Source: Platerodrilus igneus (Eukaryota; Arthropoda; Insecta; Coleoptera; Lycidae). From it: a stretch of 64,000 nt of DNA. The position numbers and the translations under genes were made by a program. Of this stretch, positions 43,716 through 56,025 are shown piece by piece. The stretch spans positions 1,775,001-1,839,000 of the forward strand of contig JARFIW010000881.1 of the NCBI GenBank assembly GCA_036346225.1, in the 5' to 3' direction. The notes under the pieces were generated by a model, which was not told the DNA's origin, ran no database searches, and worked only from the letters and a program-made list of their open reading frames with translations. The stretch's first letter is position 1. Each line of letters begins with the position of its first letter.

Positions 43716-45453
43716 GTAGTTCTTAAACGGCCTTTCCCAGTGACAAAAATCTTTTTATAGTATAATGTATGTTCATACCTAAAAAATAGAGTAGCAGGGT
43801 GTTGTCTTACACATCATACTTTTTATGTTAAGCCACGAAGCCATATCAACAGTCTCATCTATGTTTATGTTTTTGTGGGTATCCGTTAAAGCATGCAAAT
43901 CATAAAAGTCATTGAATTGGAGGAGACTAACTTAGTAAGCTCCTTTCGTTTTATGTTTATGTTCTTTTGACATTTGAGCAGATTTAATAATATCTACCAA
44001 GGCCTTCGTTAAAAAAGTCGATTTATATTTCCTGGCTGATGCATGGATTCACATTTCATGTGTAAGTGGCCTGATTCTCAAAGCATAAAGACTACCGCCT
44101 TTAAAGTACTTATGCTTTTTACGGCACAGCAGCAGCTACGTTTCGCTCCACACAGGTGTCAGAAAACAGTGAAATTTCTGAGATTGTAGAAGGAAGATAT
44201 TTTAAGAAATTATACTAAATAGATTCTAATTCATTACTTTCTCTCTTGCCGTGTAATTCAATTCGTTCTACGTGTAACAGTGAGTAGATTCTTCATCTTC
44301 AACATAAATGGCTAAGTTGCACATATAAGTAATAAAATATAGATTCATTTGAATGCAGCAATTGCAGTACAGTTTCCCAATCAAAAGTGGTGATAATATA
44401 TGTTGAAATATTTTTGCATCTTATTTTATCATTGTCTTTAGTTTCATTTGTTTTGCTTTTCTAATTAAGTGAAGGATATACTCAGCCACCTGCTTATGTT
44501 TGTCAATAAAAGAGGCTTGTTCGTATTTGGCACATGTAGCGCAAAAAAGCTTTTTAGGTTTAAAAATGACAAATTGTAATTACATAGTACAACAGTGTAA
44601 GAAGGGAAATGTGGTCTAATATCAACTAGCGGACAATATCAGCCACCATAGTATTTCGAAAGTACCGCCAATTACAGGTTGGGCCAGGCTAATTGTATAT
44701 TTAAAAACCTTTGTTATTTAGTTCCTAAAAGAAGTATTACAACAAAAACCACTGTACCGTATTTATTTATTAGATCACAAAATTGAACATTTATATACGA
44801 CAAAGAAGCAGTATTAGAACTTCAGCTCTTCGTACACATCTCCCAGTCCGTTCCCATGGCCGAGTTTATATACACCAAGACCCGCCAACAATACTCTTAG
44901 CAATTAATTTATCAGTTCTCAACTTACACTTTACGAGTCCATCGTGTCTTTTATTTATTTAGGACAGGTAAATATTTCTTAATCTGCTCTCGTAACCACT
45001 ACATAGTTTATTTGGTTTGCAAGTGACAAAATACCATTTGTCTTGTAACATATATTGCTCTGATTGGGTTGAACATTAATCATTCATCTCTTTGTTACTT
45101 TGCTTACACTTATAGTCAAAGAATGAACTTAAGTTTAAGTTTACTTTTCCTTTCGTCTAATATCAATTGTTACGTACAGTTTTTGCACCCTACATTTTCT
45201 AATTAAATTCCGCCTTTCCTATTGTATACACGGTCATACGAATTTTATTAACAAGTATGAACTACCGTTCAAATTGGAATGATTACATATTCAAGCATTT
45301 TGTAGAGTTTCTATTAAATATTCGGTACAAAGTTGAATATGTTGAATTTATTTTATTTTGATAATGTGCTAAACCAAGTAAGAAAACTTGCTATGGTTAT
45401 CAAAGATTGAAATTCTTGGTTTATGGATTCGTTGAAATAAGTTTAGAACGCGG
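43716..45453. other. No gene recognised
   Basis: AT-rich sequence between E3 and E4. Open frames are all short, no repeat boundary was seen, and it may be host DNA or old unrecognised repeats. Confidence 0.5.
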
Positions 45454-46004
45454 GTTAGGCTTTGGCCTTTGGGAGTTGCCTTTTTAAAGAGTCTTCTTCT
45501 AAAAACTCTTCTAACAAATTTATTTAAACTGAATTACAATTAAAATTTTATTTACAAGTACTGTTTTAAAAAATATTCTAAGTTGAAATTACTATTAAAT
45601 GAACTAAATTAGAACGAGTAGCCTGAACAACCAACGATGATAAAGTTGTGAGGCTCAAGACTGACTGACCTCCTTAGGCTCTCCAGGGTATTTATGTTGT
45701 CTCTGCCCCTCTCATTGCTTGTGGGATCTGCAGAGCTTATGTCTGCTTATTTCTTTATTCATTTATACAATACAAAGTAACAATCTTAATTCTAATAACT
45801 GCGGTTTTATAACTTACTGTGACCTGCACCTGCCGTGTCGCGTTACGTCTGGAATACAATGTATTCACATCCGTTCTCATGTCTTATGTCTGACTTCTAT
45901 TAACCTTTTATTATCTATCCTTGAATTATACAATGTTGCAAGTTAACTTGAAATTCAATAATTTCATTTAATTATAAATATATTTGTTTTGGGGGATATG
46001 TAAT
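45454..46004 (-). repeat. E4 3' LTR
   Basis: Parallel to 61072-61621 throughout (GACTGACTGAC, GCTTGTGGGATCTGCAGAGC, TAACCTTTTATTATCTAT and more). The element-strand start is near ATTACATATCCCCC. The left boundary is inferred from where the 5' LTR meets its primer site. A related but more divergent copy is the solo LTR at 51021-51580. Confidence 0.85.
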
Positions 46005-47630
46005 ACCTTCCGACGTAGATGAAATTTAAAGGCAACAGCTGAATTTTTAAAATTTATTGTCCCTAATGGTACATTTATTGTTTTTTTGTTTACCTTTGTT
46101 TCTTTATTCTTATGACTAAACTTCGTTTCTTTATGCTTATATCTAAGATATATTTTGTGCAATAAATACATAGTTAATAAAATGATTACAATAAGTAATA
46201 AAATTGTCCTAACACTCATGTTATTTATCATAATATAATTTTGGCATTTTTAACTCACTTAAGTGTTCTTTGTAATTGTCCATTATCATCGTGGCTTGGT
46301 TGAAATCATCTAGGTCAAGGTGCTCAAGTTGTATTGGTTTCTTGCTGATTTCGTCGTCTTCGGGTTGTATAACCTTGAACTGTAGTTCCGGTAAATTTAT
46401 GAATTTCTTTATTACTGTCGGGTCTAAGTATACTCGAATAATTTTGTTTTTCAGTTTTAGATAGCAATCCTTTTTAATGGTGATTACTTTACTTCCAGTT
46501 GATGCTAAATTGTTTTCGTCTTGGTTGCAATGGCGCGGTTGCTATTACTTCCTGTGGAAACACAGCAGCCCATTTGTTTTCCGCCACTTTTGAATTTTTA
46601 TGTTGTTATTTGTACTGGTTTTGCATTACAATTGTTGTATTGATTTGAGAATCTTAATAATTGTACTTCACAAGGGCTATCTGCCTGAATGGCTGTTGTT
46701 AATAATTGGCATAAATATTAGCTTGGTGCTACTTCTTTGCTTTTTTTGTTCGAGTAGCCATACCTAAGTTCATTTAGGAAAAGGTACTTGGTTTTAGGGA
46801 TAATAACTTGATACCTGTTAGTAACTATCATGAGTAAAGCAAATAAGTGATAGTAATTATAAGTGTTACTTTCTACTATGGGGATTTCTATTAAAAATGT
46901 GATTTCGTTATTCCTTACATAACCTTTCACTATGGCTATTTTTTCAAATATGAGTATGTTTGACTCAACTATTTTAAAGGGTAGTTTACTGTTAGCTATA
47001 AATGATCTAATTCTTAATAATTCATTTAACAAATCGATTGGACCTATAATACTAGAGTGTAATGTGTTTAGTTTTGCGAATGTAACAGCGTTTTCTAAGG
47101 TAGCTAAAATTTGTTAGATTACAGTAAAGGTTGATACTATTTGAGTAAATATCGTGTTAAATCTGATTAAATCTCACATTTTAGCATTGTGGTTTGAAAG
47201 TTACTTTCAAGGGTTTGTATTCTATTGGCTATATTGCCTTGGTTTTTTACTAGCTTTCTTAAGATATCATTAAATTTTATTATAGTTGACTGGGTTAAGG
47301 ATATTTGATTTCTAACAATATTTTTTTATGTCATTTTAGTTTTCAATTAAGTTTTGTATGGTGTTGTCCAAATTGCCTGTGATAGCTTTTACAATGTTAC
47401 CTAGTCCGTTGATTAGTCCTCTTTTTCGTCTTGTGATTTGATCTGTTGGTATTAACCTATTAAATTTATCTTCTATGTTCCTTAAAATGTTTTCTATTAT
47501 ACTGTTGTAATTAAGCATTTCTATTGCGTACTCCTTTCCGAATGTGGCTGTGTTCATTGATTGTTTCAGTCTGTAATAGTTGTCTTTAATTATATGAAAC
47601 TCTTGTTTTAATTTTGTTTAATCAAATTTC
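45968..47630 (-). pseudogene. env: E4 env-like gene, multiply broken
   Basis: Remains of an envelope glycoprotein of the insect errantivirus/baculovirus-F type. The segment 47557-47336 carries a furin-type RRKR followed by a Gly-rich fusion-peptide-like stretch (GLINGLGNIVKAITGNLD). The segment 47032-46718 is the middle ectodomain. The segment 46231-45968 has one strong membrane helix (TILLLIVIILLTMYLL) and a basic cytoplasmic tail whose frame runs ~37 nt into the LTR. Stops and frameshifts between the three pieces and before the first make it non-functional. No intact signal peptide was seen. In this family Env would mediate membrane fusion; this copy cannot. Confidence 0.8.
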
Positions 47631-48371
47631 TGTGCAAATGTCCAATAATTTATTATGTTTTGCATACCTCAACTTTACTGGTAGTATACCGGGGTTGTTC
47701 TTAATGTCTTTGACTACTATGTCGTTGTCCGTTTTACCTGGGTGTAGGTTGACGGCAAGGGTGACGGCTACATTTTTGTCTGATATCTTTTTGATTTTAA
47801 ACGGGCCTAAATTTCTGGGGGTCGTTTTGTGTCTTTTACTTTAAAAGTTTACCTCATATACGGTTTGTTCTATTGAAAATTTATTTATATCGGCATTCTC
47901 ATTGCAGGTCTCTTTAACACGTTCTTTGTCGTTATCTAATTTATTTTTTACATTATCATAAGTTATTTTTAGTTTTTCCTTATGGTCTTTAGCATACTGT
48001 TGGTATACTCCTTTGTTTTAAAGTATATCGTAAACGTTACGGGAATCTGAATGTCCTAATGTTAATTCAAGGGGTGTAAAGTTTGTCGATGAGTGGATTT
48101 TGTTTTTGTAAGCAATTAGTGCGTATGTCATTAAATTAGTAATGTGTTCTTTCTTTTAAGCTAATCTTAATAATCTAATCTGTTCTAATAGCGTTAGACG
48201 TAATTTTCCAATTAATCCATTTGTTCTGGGCGATTTTCGGTTATAAAATAAATTTTTATTTTATGGAGTTCTCGGGTATTTTGTATTGTTTCATTTCTAA
48301 ATTCGCTGCCAATATCTAAAGTTATTGTTTGGAGTGTGCCATAAAATGTAAAATATTGTAAGAATCCTTGG
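47631..48371 (-). pseudogene. pol: E4 integrase, C-terminal part (downstream of BEL insertion)
   Basis: The element strand resumes after the insertion with a second-Asp block (TITLDIGSEFRN). A region follows where family members carry the catalytic Glu before a LERFHSTL-like motif; here the best-fitting frame reads SPRTNGLIGKLRLTLLEQ, with Gly at the Glu position. Then come MTYALIAYKNKIHSSTNFTP and NLGPFKIKKISDKNVAV, the GPF/Y module. At least three frame changes or stops occur. It ends near 47631 and env follows. Confidence 0.8.
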
Positions 48372-48810
48372 TGTTAGGCATTTTATAGCATTTTTGGTGA
48401 CATATGATCACTTCATATTATTTTGGTTTGATATTTACATTATCAAAGTTCCTTTCCTTGTATCGCCTATCCTATAAAAAATATATACAACCTTGGATAT
48501 TGGAAAGTCTGCACGCAAGTGCCTTTTTGAGTTTGTGGACAGTCGAAGTCGAGCATCGGACAGAGCTTTATTCACTTGGCAACGGGAGTGACCGTAACAA
48601 TCTGTTCGGTGTGCTTGACCATGGCACTTTCAATGGTGAAAACGCTACAAGAATAGTGAACTTTGGTTTATGCAGTTTACGGCGGTCGTGCAGAAACAGA
48701 TTACAGTCCACTACATTTGTTCATACCAGCGCAACTGGCGACCATTACAGGTTAGTGTTTTTTTAATTGATTAACTTTTAAAATGCCGTTGGTCGATAAA
48801 AACACATACA
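48372..48810 (+). repeat. BEL 5' LTR
   Basis: 439 bp starting TGTTAGGCATTTTATAGC. A TATA box (CCTATAAAAAATATATAC, 48471-48488) drives the element. In the 3' LTR the box reads TATAACAAA. A CTGGCGACCATTACAGG sequence at 48736-48752 looks like a tRNA-Arg-type primer site but lies inside the LTR. It overlaps a donor consensus ACAG|GTTAGT. Confidence 0.92.
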
Positions 48811-49694
48811 TTTTTTTTCGATCCTTCGAGCCACAGAACACATTTTTTTCCTGCACGTTCCTTAATCTTAACGCTCCTAACCGCATATCACATCTCGTTT
48901 ATTGCATAAATATTTTATTACAAAACAAAACGCATTGCTATTCTTTGGATTTCATGATTTTAAATTATTATAATTTCAATTTAATTCGCATTAATTTAGT
49001 TATTCAATGGTATTTGTGTTGGAAATAATCAATGTGGTTCAGTTTTTACAAGTGTGATACCGCTTTAAGAACACCTGTGCATTCATTTCAAATAAGTTTC
49101 GAGGTCAGAACGCCGGCAGTTTAAACCTGTTGTTTCTGATAACGAACGTAGTTCTAGGGACATAATTTAAGTTGCTTGCGCATTCAAAACAACTTTGCGA
49201 ACATTGTTTATTTTGGTGTCAATTTAATTCGTATAGAAGTTGTTGATAATTGTTACAATTTAGCACCAATACTCATTGAAATGGTAAACATGTTAAATTA
49301 CATAATTAATTTGATTTGTTAAAGACAAATTTTTGTCTTTGGTTTATTCGCATTCATTTCAAACGATACCTTATACAAGGTGTTTGAATATCTATAATTG
49401 CTATAGATATTCCAATTTAGAACATTGGGTTCTTGGTTAAAAACTATTTATGTAATTTTTAATTTGTTAAAGACACATTTCTGTGGTTTATTCGCATTCG
49501 TTTCAAACAATACCTCATACAAGGTGTTTAAATATCTATAATTGCTGTAGATATTTTAATGGTGAACATTGTGTTCTTGGTTAAATATTATTTATGTAAT
49601 TTTTAAAATTAAAAGGCAAATTTTTGTCTTTGGCTTATTGGCATTTAGTTCAAAACAATTCCTTATAACTTGTAAGGGCATTTTAGTAGCTACA
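48811..49694 (+). repeat. BEL 5' leader with tandem units
   Basis: The leader contains three degenerate ~145-bp tandem units starting ~49316, ~49464 and ~49608. Each has TTAAAG(A/G)CA(A/C)ATTT, GTTTATTCGCATTC, ACAAGGTGTTT and ATCTATAATTGCT, the third being truncated. No primer site starting TGG is found directly after the LTR. A possible splice acceptor GGGCATTTTAG ends at 49686, 9 nt before gag ATG. Confidence 0.6.
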
Positions 49695-50933
49695 ATGGCT
49701 ACCAAGAAAATTTCTACCAAACGGTTTATCCTGGATTTAAAATTGGCTATTGAACAGTTTCGTTCGCTTTTTGATCAAACGTCTAATTTGGACTCAACAG
49801 AGCAAAATTTAGTTTTGGCTCAAATTCTAACGCAAACAGCTATCGATCTCAAACATGAGATAGATAGTGCGTACAAAATGTGCACTCTAGACGCAGAAAA
49901 TCTGGAGGAAATTAAAAGTTTGAAATCCAGCATGAATGGATTAGTCATTTCAATAAAAAATAGTGCGGCACAAATGGAGCTTGATTTATCCAAAATCAGG
50001 AAAGAAAATATTCTTGCCAACACACAAGAATTTTTTCAATTAACAAGCGTGTCTAACATAAGACTTCCTCGGATATCTGTCCCAAAATTCTCTGGCAAGA
50101 TTTCAGAGTTTATGCATTTTAATGAGCTTTTTAAAAATCTTGTTATTGATAACAAGAATTTATTAAGCGTATAGAAATTTTATTTCTTGCTGGACGCATT
50201 AGATTCAGATTCTAAAGGTTTGATTAAACATTTACCTATTACAGGGGATAATTTTAAGTTGACTTACGATACCGTGGTTGAAAGGTATGAAAGCAAGCGA
50301 CTTTTGGGAAACTTGCATTTTGCGGCTTTGGAAAATGCTCCAAAGGCCAACCATAATTCTCATCAAGAGCTTAGAGCTCTCATAAAGTGCTTTGATGAAA
50401 ATTTGGCATGCTTAGAGCAAGCTAAGGTAGATGTTTTGGACATGTTTCAGTTTTGTACATTATCTAAAAAATTGAATAACGAATTTTTAAAATTATTTGA
50501 ATTGGAAACCAATGTTGTGGGTTTAAATTTGATTCCCACATATAAGCAATTAAAAACATTTGTTGAAAGGCACTCTAAAGCCTTGGAAGTTAGTAGTTTA
50601 TGTATGAGCAAACAGTCTAAAACAAATAACAAATCTACACATTTTGATAAACATACTGGAATTTATACAAAATCTCCATATCAAACTTCATTGGGACAAT
50701 ATCAGACAACAAAAGTTGCATTCATTGTAAACGCAAACATGCTTTATATCAATGTCAGAATTTTTTGGATAAGACGCCTCACGAGCGTTACGAGTTTGTT
50801 AAGCTGAAAAATTTCTGCATTAATTGTGTATCGGGGCTTCATCGAGCCACGAAATGTTCTTCAAAATCTGTTTGTAGAAAGTGTGCTAAACCACATAACA
50901 CATTGCTACATTTTACAAACCAAAATCATTGAC
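49695..50933 (+). pseudogene. gag: BEL gag (DUF1759-type), broken
   Basis: Start chosen at MATKKISTKRFILDLKLAIE (49695); the frame is open from 49569 but the extra N-terminus looks like leader. The segment LPRISVPKFSGKISEFMHF marks the BEL/Pao Gag capsid-like domain (DUF1759). One TAG at 50172-50174 interrupts an otherwise continuous frame, LLDALDSDSKGLIKHLPI following. A frameshift near 50710 precedes the zinc knuckles, which start CIHCKRKHALYQC at 50718 and continue with FCINC...CRKC. A stop after HTNQNH-like residues lies near 50931. It builds the particle and binds RNA. Confidence 0.85.
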
Positions 50934-51020
50934 GGATCAATTGGTTAATAACGGGCCCACACTACAGTCAAATTATTCATGTGCAAATACATCAAGTACT
51001 AGCAGTTTATTTTCAACGCA

Positions 51021-51525
51021 AGTTAAGGTTCGGGCCTTTGGAGCTGTGTTTTTAAAAAACAACTTGGAACACTTAACAAAATTTATTTAATTTGAAACAG
51101 AAATTACAGTGAAATTTGGAATAACTTGTACATAATAACTTTAATAAAAAAATTATTAATTGTACTGGGCGAGTAGTCTAGGTAGACAACAATGCAAAAG
51201 CTGTAATACTCAGACTGACTGCCGGGCCTTGAGCTCCCGGGCTTTTTATAATAACCTGCCCCTCACACGGCTGTGGGAACTTGCAGATCTCATGTCTGCT
51301 TTACACTTTGTTACAATGTATCAATCTTAATTCTAAGTAATTGCGGTATGTTAACCGCCTGTGACCTGCCACCTGCAGTATCACTGCCCTCATGGATGCA
51401 AAGTTGCATTCCGTTCTCATGAACTGTCGATAACCTCTCTGGGTTATCCTTGTATTACAATGTTGCAATGAACTTATACTTTACTTAAAAATTTCTAATA
51501 ATTCCTATTAGATTCAATATATTCA

Positions 51526-51565
<40 letters not shown>

Positions 51566-51580
51566 GGGGGATACATAACT
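51021..51580 (-). repeat. Solo LTR of an E4-related element inside BEL
   Basis: 560 bp with terminal AGTTA...TAACT inverted repeats, flanked by a 4-bp duplication CGCA (51017-51020 and 51581-51584). It aligns along its length with the E4 LTRs (GACTGACTGCC, GAACTTGCAGATCTCATGTCTGC, CTGTGACCTGC, GGGGGATACATAA) in the same minus orientation, with clear divergence. No internal sequence remains, so the element left by LTR-LTR recombination. A (TA)n run (51529-51562) is internal. Confidence 0.9.
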
Positions 51581-51584
51581 CGCA

Positions 51585-54500
51585 TTCGTCGAAAACCGTC
51601 GCTTTGTTGGCAACTGCAACAATTGCAATTCGAGATGGGAACGGAATGATTTAAAAGGTAAGAGCATTGTTGGACAACGGCAGTATGGAAAGTTTTATGA
51701 CGGAAACTTGTCGTCAGCGACTTGGCTTACAAAAATTCAACGTTGCCATTAAAGTGGAAGGTTTAGGTTTAGGTTCCTCACACATTTCGGGAGTTTTATC
51801 TTGCAAAATTAGACCTAGGGATAAAATACATCCCCAATTTGATGTAGATGTTTATATTCTACAAAATATTTGTGGTAAATTGCCTGCAGTGCAATTAAAC
51901 ACCAACCATTGGCCGCATACAGCGGACTTGCCGTTGGCTGATCCTGATTTTGATAAGCCAGGCACAATTGATTTACTTTTGGGTGCAGATGTTTTTGCAC
52001 ACTCATTGTTAAATGAGACTCGTATGGGAACCGCAGACGAACCAGTCACGATTCATACCAAATTTAGGTGGGTTCTTACAAGGAAAATCATTTCTCCTGC
52101 AGCAGATAGTACATCATTATGTGTACTAATAGAACCCCTGGATACTCTAATTCGTCGGTTTTGGGAGCTGGAAAGCATTCCAGGTGTCCACAAGGTTTCT
52201 TCTGCAGAAGAAGCCTGTGAACAGCATTTTTTGGCAAAACACACTAGAAACGAGCAGGGTCGTTCTATAGTGTCACTTCCGTTTAATGGTCCGAAACCCA
52301 TTTTTTGGGATTCTCGGAAAGTCGCACTTCGTAGGTTTTTGGCATTGGAAACTCGTCTACTAAAAGACCCTCCACTGTATACAATGTACAGGGAGTTTAT
52401 ACAAAATTATTTACAAAGTGGCCACATGTTACTCATTCCTTCTAGCATGAAGGAATCATCGCATCATTCGACAGAATATTACATTCCGCATCATGCGGTT
52501 ATTAAACCAGAAAGTAATACAACAAAATTAAGGGTAGTCTTTGGCGCTTCGGCAACTACTCTCATTGGTGGGTCTCTTAATGACCATTTGCTTGCCGGTC
52601 CTTCCTTACAAAAAGTTATCTTGGCTTTACTTTTGCACTTTCGCTTACATCCGATTGTCATCACGGCAGACATCAAACAGATGTATTGACAAATTCTGAT
52701 CTTTCGGAACACCGGAAATTTCAAAAAATTGTTTGGAGGTCTAATCCTACAGAACCTATTTCACATTTTGTACTAAATACTGTAACTTATGGTGTCAAAT
52801 CAGCACCATATTTGGCATTGCGTGTGATCCAAGAATTGTCGCATGTTGAATCATTAAAATTTCCTTTAGCTGCTAAGGCTTTGGAACTCGACACATATGT
52901 TGATGATGTCGTAACCGGGTCACAATCGGTCGAAGAAGCTTAACAATTAATTTTGGAATTAGACAAACTGTGCTTGTTGGGCGGATTTACCTTGCGTAAG
53001 TGGAACAGTAACGTATATGACGTAATTAAGGTAGTATCTAAATCGGCTAAGTATCAACAGACATTTTCATTCGAAGAATCAACTAATCTCTCGCAAAAAA
53101 TTTTTGGCCTTCAGTGGCATCCGTCATCGGACAAATTTTTTTATATAGTAAATCCGGTGGATCGGATTTGTACTAAAAGGCACATGGTTTCAGAAATAGC
53201 GCGGATCTTTGATCCCTTGGGCTTGTTGACACCGTTGGCGTTTTTTGCAAAACACCTAATTCAATATTTATGGATTCGGGGCATCGATAGGGGTTACCGA
53301 CCCTCCTGTTGATGTCAAATAGAACGATTACCTTGATCAATTATCAGAATTGTCTAAGATGAAAATTCCTCGGCGGATTTTGTCTGATAACTGTCTGGAA
53401 TTTCAGTTGCATGGCTTTTGCGACGCCTCCGAAAAAGGATACGCCGTAGTAGTTTATTTCAGAGTGGTAGACGCAAATGGTAATATCAAAGTTTCTTTGG
53501 TATGTGCAAAATCAAGGGTTGCACCTACTCAACGCATTTCTGTGCCTAGGCTAGAATTATCTGCCGCGGTACTTCTATCAGATTTGATCGAGTTTTTGTT
53601 CAATATTTACAAGGTTTGACTAAAGTTATCAATTTATGCGTAGTCAGATTCTACAGTGGCTTTATCATGGATTCGATCGCCTTCTTACTATTGGAAAACT
53701 TTCATTAGTAATAGAATTTCACACATTCAAGATCGAATTCCTCCTGGATCTTGGAACCACATCAAGTCTCAAGATAATCCAGCGGATTGCGCTTCTCGGG
53801 GCCTACTAGCTACGGATTTAGTAGAGCATCGTTTATGGTGGTCCGGTCCTATTTGCCTTTCTTTGCCACAATCAGATTGGCCTGTGAGTAAATTTTCTGA
53901 AATACATTCAACATTATGGATTTGGAAAAGAGAATTATCTCATTGAATATTATCATTTCGGATCATTTTCTTGATCTCTTAATAAACAAATTTTCTGATA
54001 TAAATAAAGTTTGTCGCATTATATGTTATGTCCTTCATTTCATTCGCATTTTGAGAACCCCCGTGGATATCGTTTCAAACGCATCGCAAATCATTTCAAG
54101 TCACCAACAACAAGTTGCGCTTTATTTATCGGTTAAAAGAGTTTAATCAGAATTCTTGTATAAGGACATAGAGAATATTTAAAAAAAGGAGAACTATTAG
54201 CAAACACTTTAGACCCCTTAGTCCATTTTTGGACAGACATGGTTTACTCAGGATGGGCGGTCGCCTTCGAAATTCAAATTTACCTTATGGGGAAAAATTT
54301 CCACTGCTGTTACCTCGTACTCATCGTTAGACAGATCTCATTATTTTAGACTGTCATCAAAAATATTTACATCCTGGTCTTAGAACAACCCAATTTCTTT
54401 TAACGCAAAATTTTTGGATTTTGGTCGCAAAAAAGGCTGTTCGAAAATGTCTAAAGGCATGTATAATTTGTTTTCGTATAATAAAAATTCTTTATTCCCC

Positions 54501-55430
54501 TCCTATGAGTGACCTACCAGCAACCCGCACCATTTCGGGTAAAGCTTTTCTCCACACTGGGGTTGATTTTGGTGGACCGTTCGCAATTACCATAAGCCGC
54601 ACTCGTGGTTCAAAGTCATTAAAGGCTTATGTTTGTTTATTCGTTTGTTTTGGAACTAAGGATCTGCACTTAGAGCTAGTTTCGAATTTGTCCTCATCTG
54701 CCTTTATAGCAGCATTGAGGCGTTTCATTGTTCGTCGTGGTAAATGTGCCAAAATTTACTGTGATTGAGGCACAAATTTCACTGGTGCTGCCCGTAAACT
54801 GCCAGAACTTATGCAACATGTTGCTACCGCAGAGGGTATTGGATTTTATTTTCAATCCCTCCTCGTCTCCTCACTTCGGAGGGTTGTGGGAGGCTGGCAT
54901 CAAGTCAGTTAAGAGTCATCGCAACAAGGTTATCGGCGCTCAAATTTTCTCATATGAGAAATTTAATACCGTACTAATTCCGATTGAGGCCATACTCAAT
55001 TCTCGTCCTTTGCGTTCATTGAGTACAAATCCCCAAGGTTTTTCTTATTTGGCACCGTGTTTTTTTAGGAGTCAAACCAGTTTCAGTGCTTCCTTACCCA
55101 AATGTCTTGGACCTGAAACTATCATTTTTAGATCGCTGGCGACTCATTCAGAGAATCCAACAATTTTTTTGGCGCCGTTGGCATAGCGAGTACTTACATA
55201 CTCTCCAACAGAAAACTAAATGGTTTTCATCTCTTCCCGCTGTTAAAATTGGGACATTGGTCTTAATTAAAGAGGACAATACCCCTCCATTGCATTGGCG
55301 ACTGGGACGCATTACCCACTTGTATCCTGGTACAAATAATGTCGTTAGAGTGGCGCAGGTTCAACCTGCACACGGCATTATTAAACGACCTTTGGTCAAA
55401 TTGTGTGCTCTCCCTTTAGAGGACACATAA
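51585..55430 (+). pseudogene. pol: BEL pol: protease, reverse transcriptase, RNase H, integrase
   Basis: The protease (A17/DUF1758 type) starts ALLDNGSMESFMTE, with Asn where Ser or Thr usually follows the catalytic Asp, and has LLLGADVF. Reverse transcriptase shows RVVFGASA, ITADIKQMY, then a frame break at 52689, then YGVKSAPYLALRVIQEL and YVDDVVTGSQ (~52900). TAA at 52941 is followed by GGFTLRKWNSN and FDPLGLLTPLAF (DUF1759-linked linker). RNase H has GFCDASEKGYAVVVYF and PRLELSAAV. Integrase has HPGLRTTQ...C-x-x-C, GVDFGGPF, CD-stop-GTNF (TGA at 54766-54768) and GGLWEAGIKSV. At least eight lesions. The end, CALPLED, is at 55430. Confidence 0.9.
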
Positions 55431-55585
55431 CAAAGGAAAAATTTATTTTTTTTTCTTTTTTCAATAATTTTTTTGTGGTGGAATTACGCATTCATTATTA
55501 TTTAAATTTTTGTGGTGTTACGCATTTGTATATATTTAATTACATTGGTTAAAATAAGTTTTCAATCTTATTTTGGTGGGCGGTA

Positions 55586-56025
55586 TGTTAGGCATTTTAT
55601 AGCATTTTTGGTGACATATGATCACTTCATATTATTTTGGTTTGATATCTACATTATCAAAGTTCCTTCCTTGTATCGCCTATCCTATAACAAATATATA
55701 CAACCTTGGATATTGGAAAGTGTGCGCGCAAGTGCCTTTTTGAGTTCGCAGGCAGTCGAAGTCGAGCATCGGACAAAGCTTTATTAACTTGGCAACGGGA
55801 GTGACCGTAACAATCAGTTCGGTGTGCTTGACCATGGCACTTTCAATGGTGAAAACGCTTCAAGAATAGTGAACTTTGGTTTATGCAGTTTACGGCGGTC
55901 GTGCAGAAACAGATTACAGTCCACTACATTTTTAATACCAGCGCAATACAGCGACCAATACAGGTTAGTGTATTTTTAATTGATTAACTGTTTTAAAATG
56001 CCGTTGGTCGATAAAAACACATACA
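55586..56025 (+). repeat. BEL 3' LTR
   Basis: 440 bp parallel to 48372-48810. The primer-site-like sequence is mutated here (ATACAGCGACCAATACAGG). The right flank CTTGG completes the target duplication. Confidence 0.93.

Larger units (their letters stand above)
48372..56025 (+). mobile_element. BEL/Pao element inserted in E4
   Basis: The element has LTRs at 48372-48810 and 55586-56025 (439 and 440 bp, TGTTAGG...ACATACA). A perfect 5-bp duplication CTTGG lies at 48367-48371 and 56026-56030. It lies opposite in orientation to E4 and splits its integrase. LTRs differ at roughly 20 positions (~5%), so it is younger than E4 and older than E2. It carries gag with DUF1759-like features and a complete but broken pol. 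It is itself split by a solo LTR. Confidence 0.93.
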
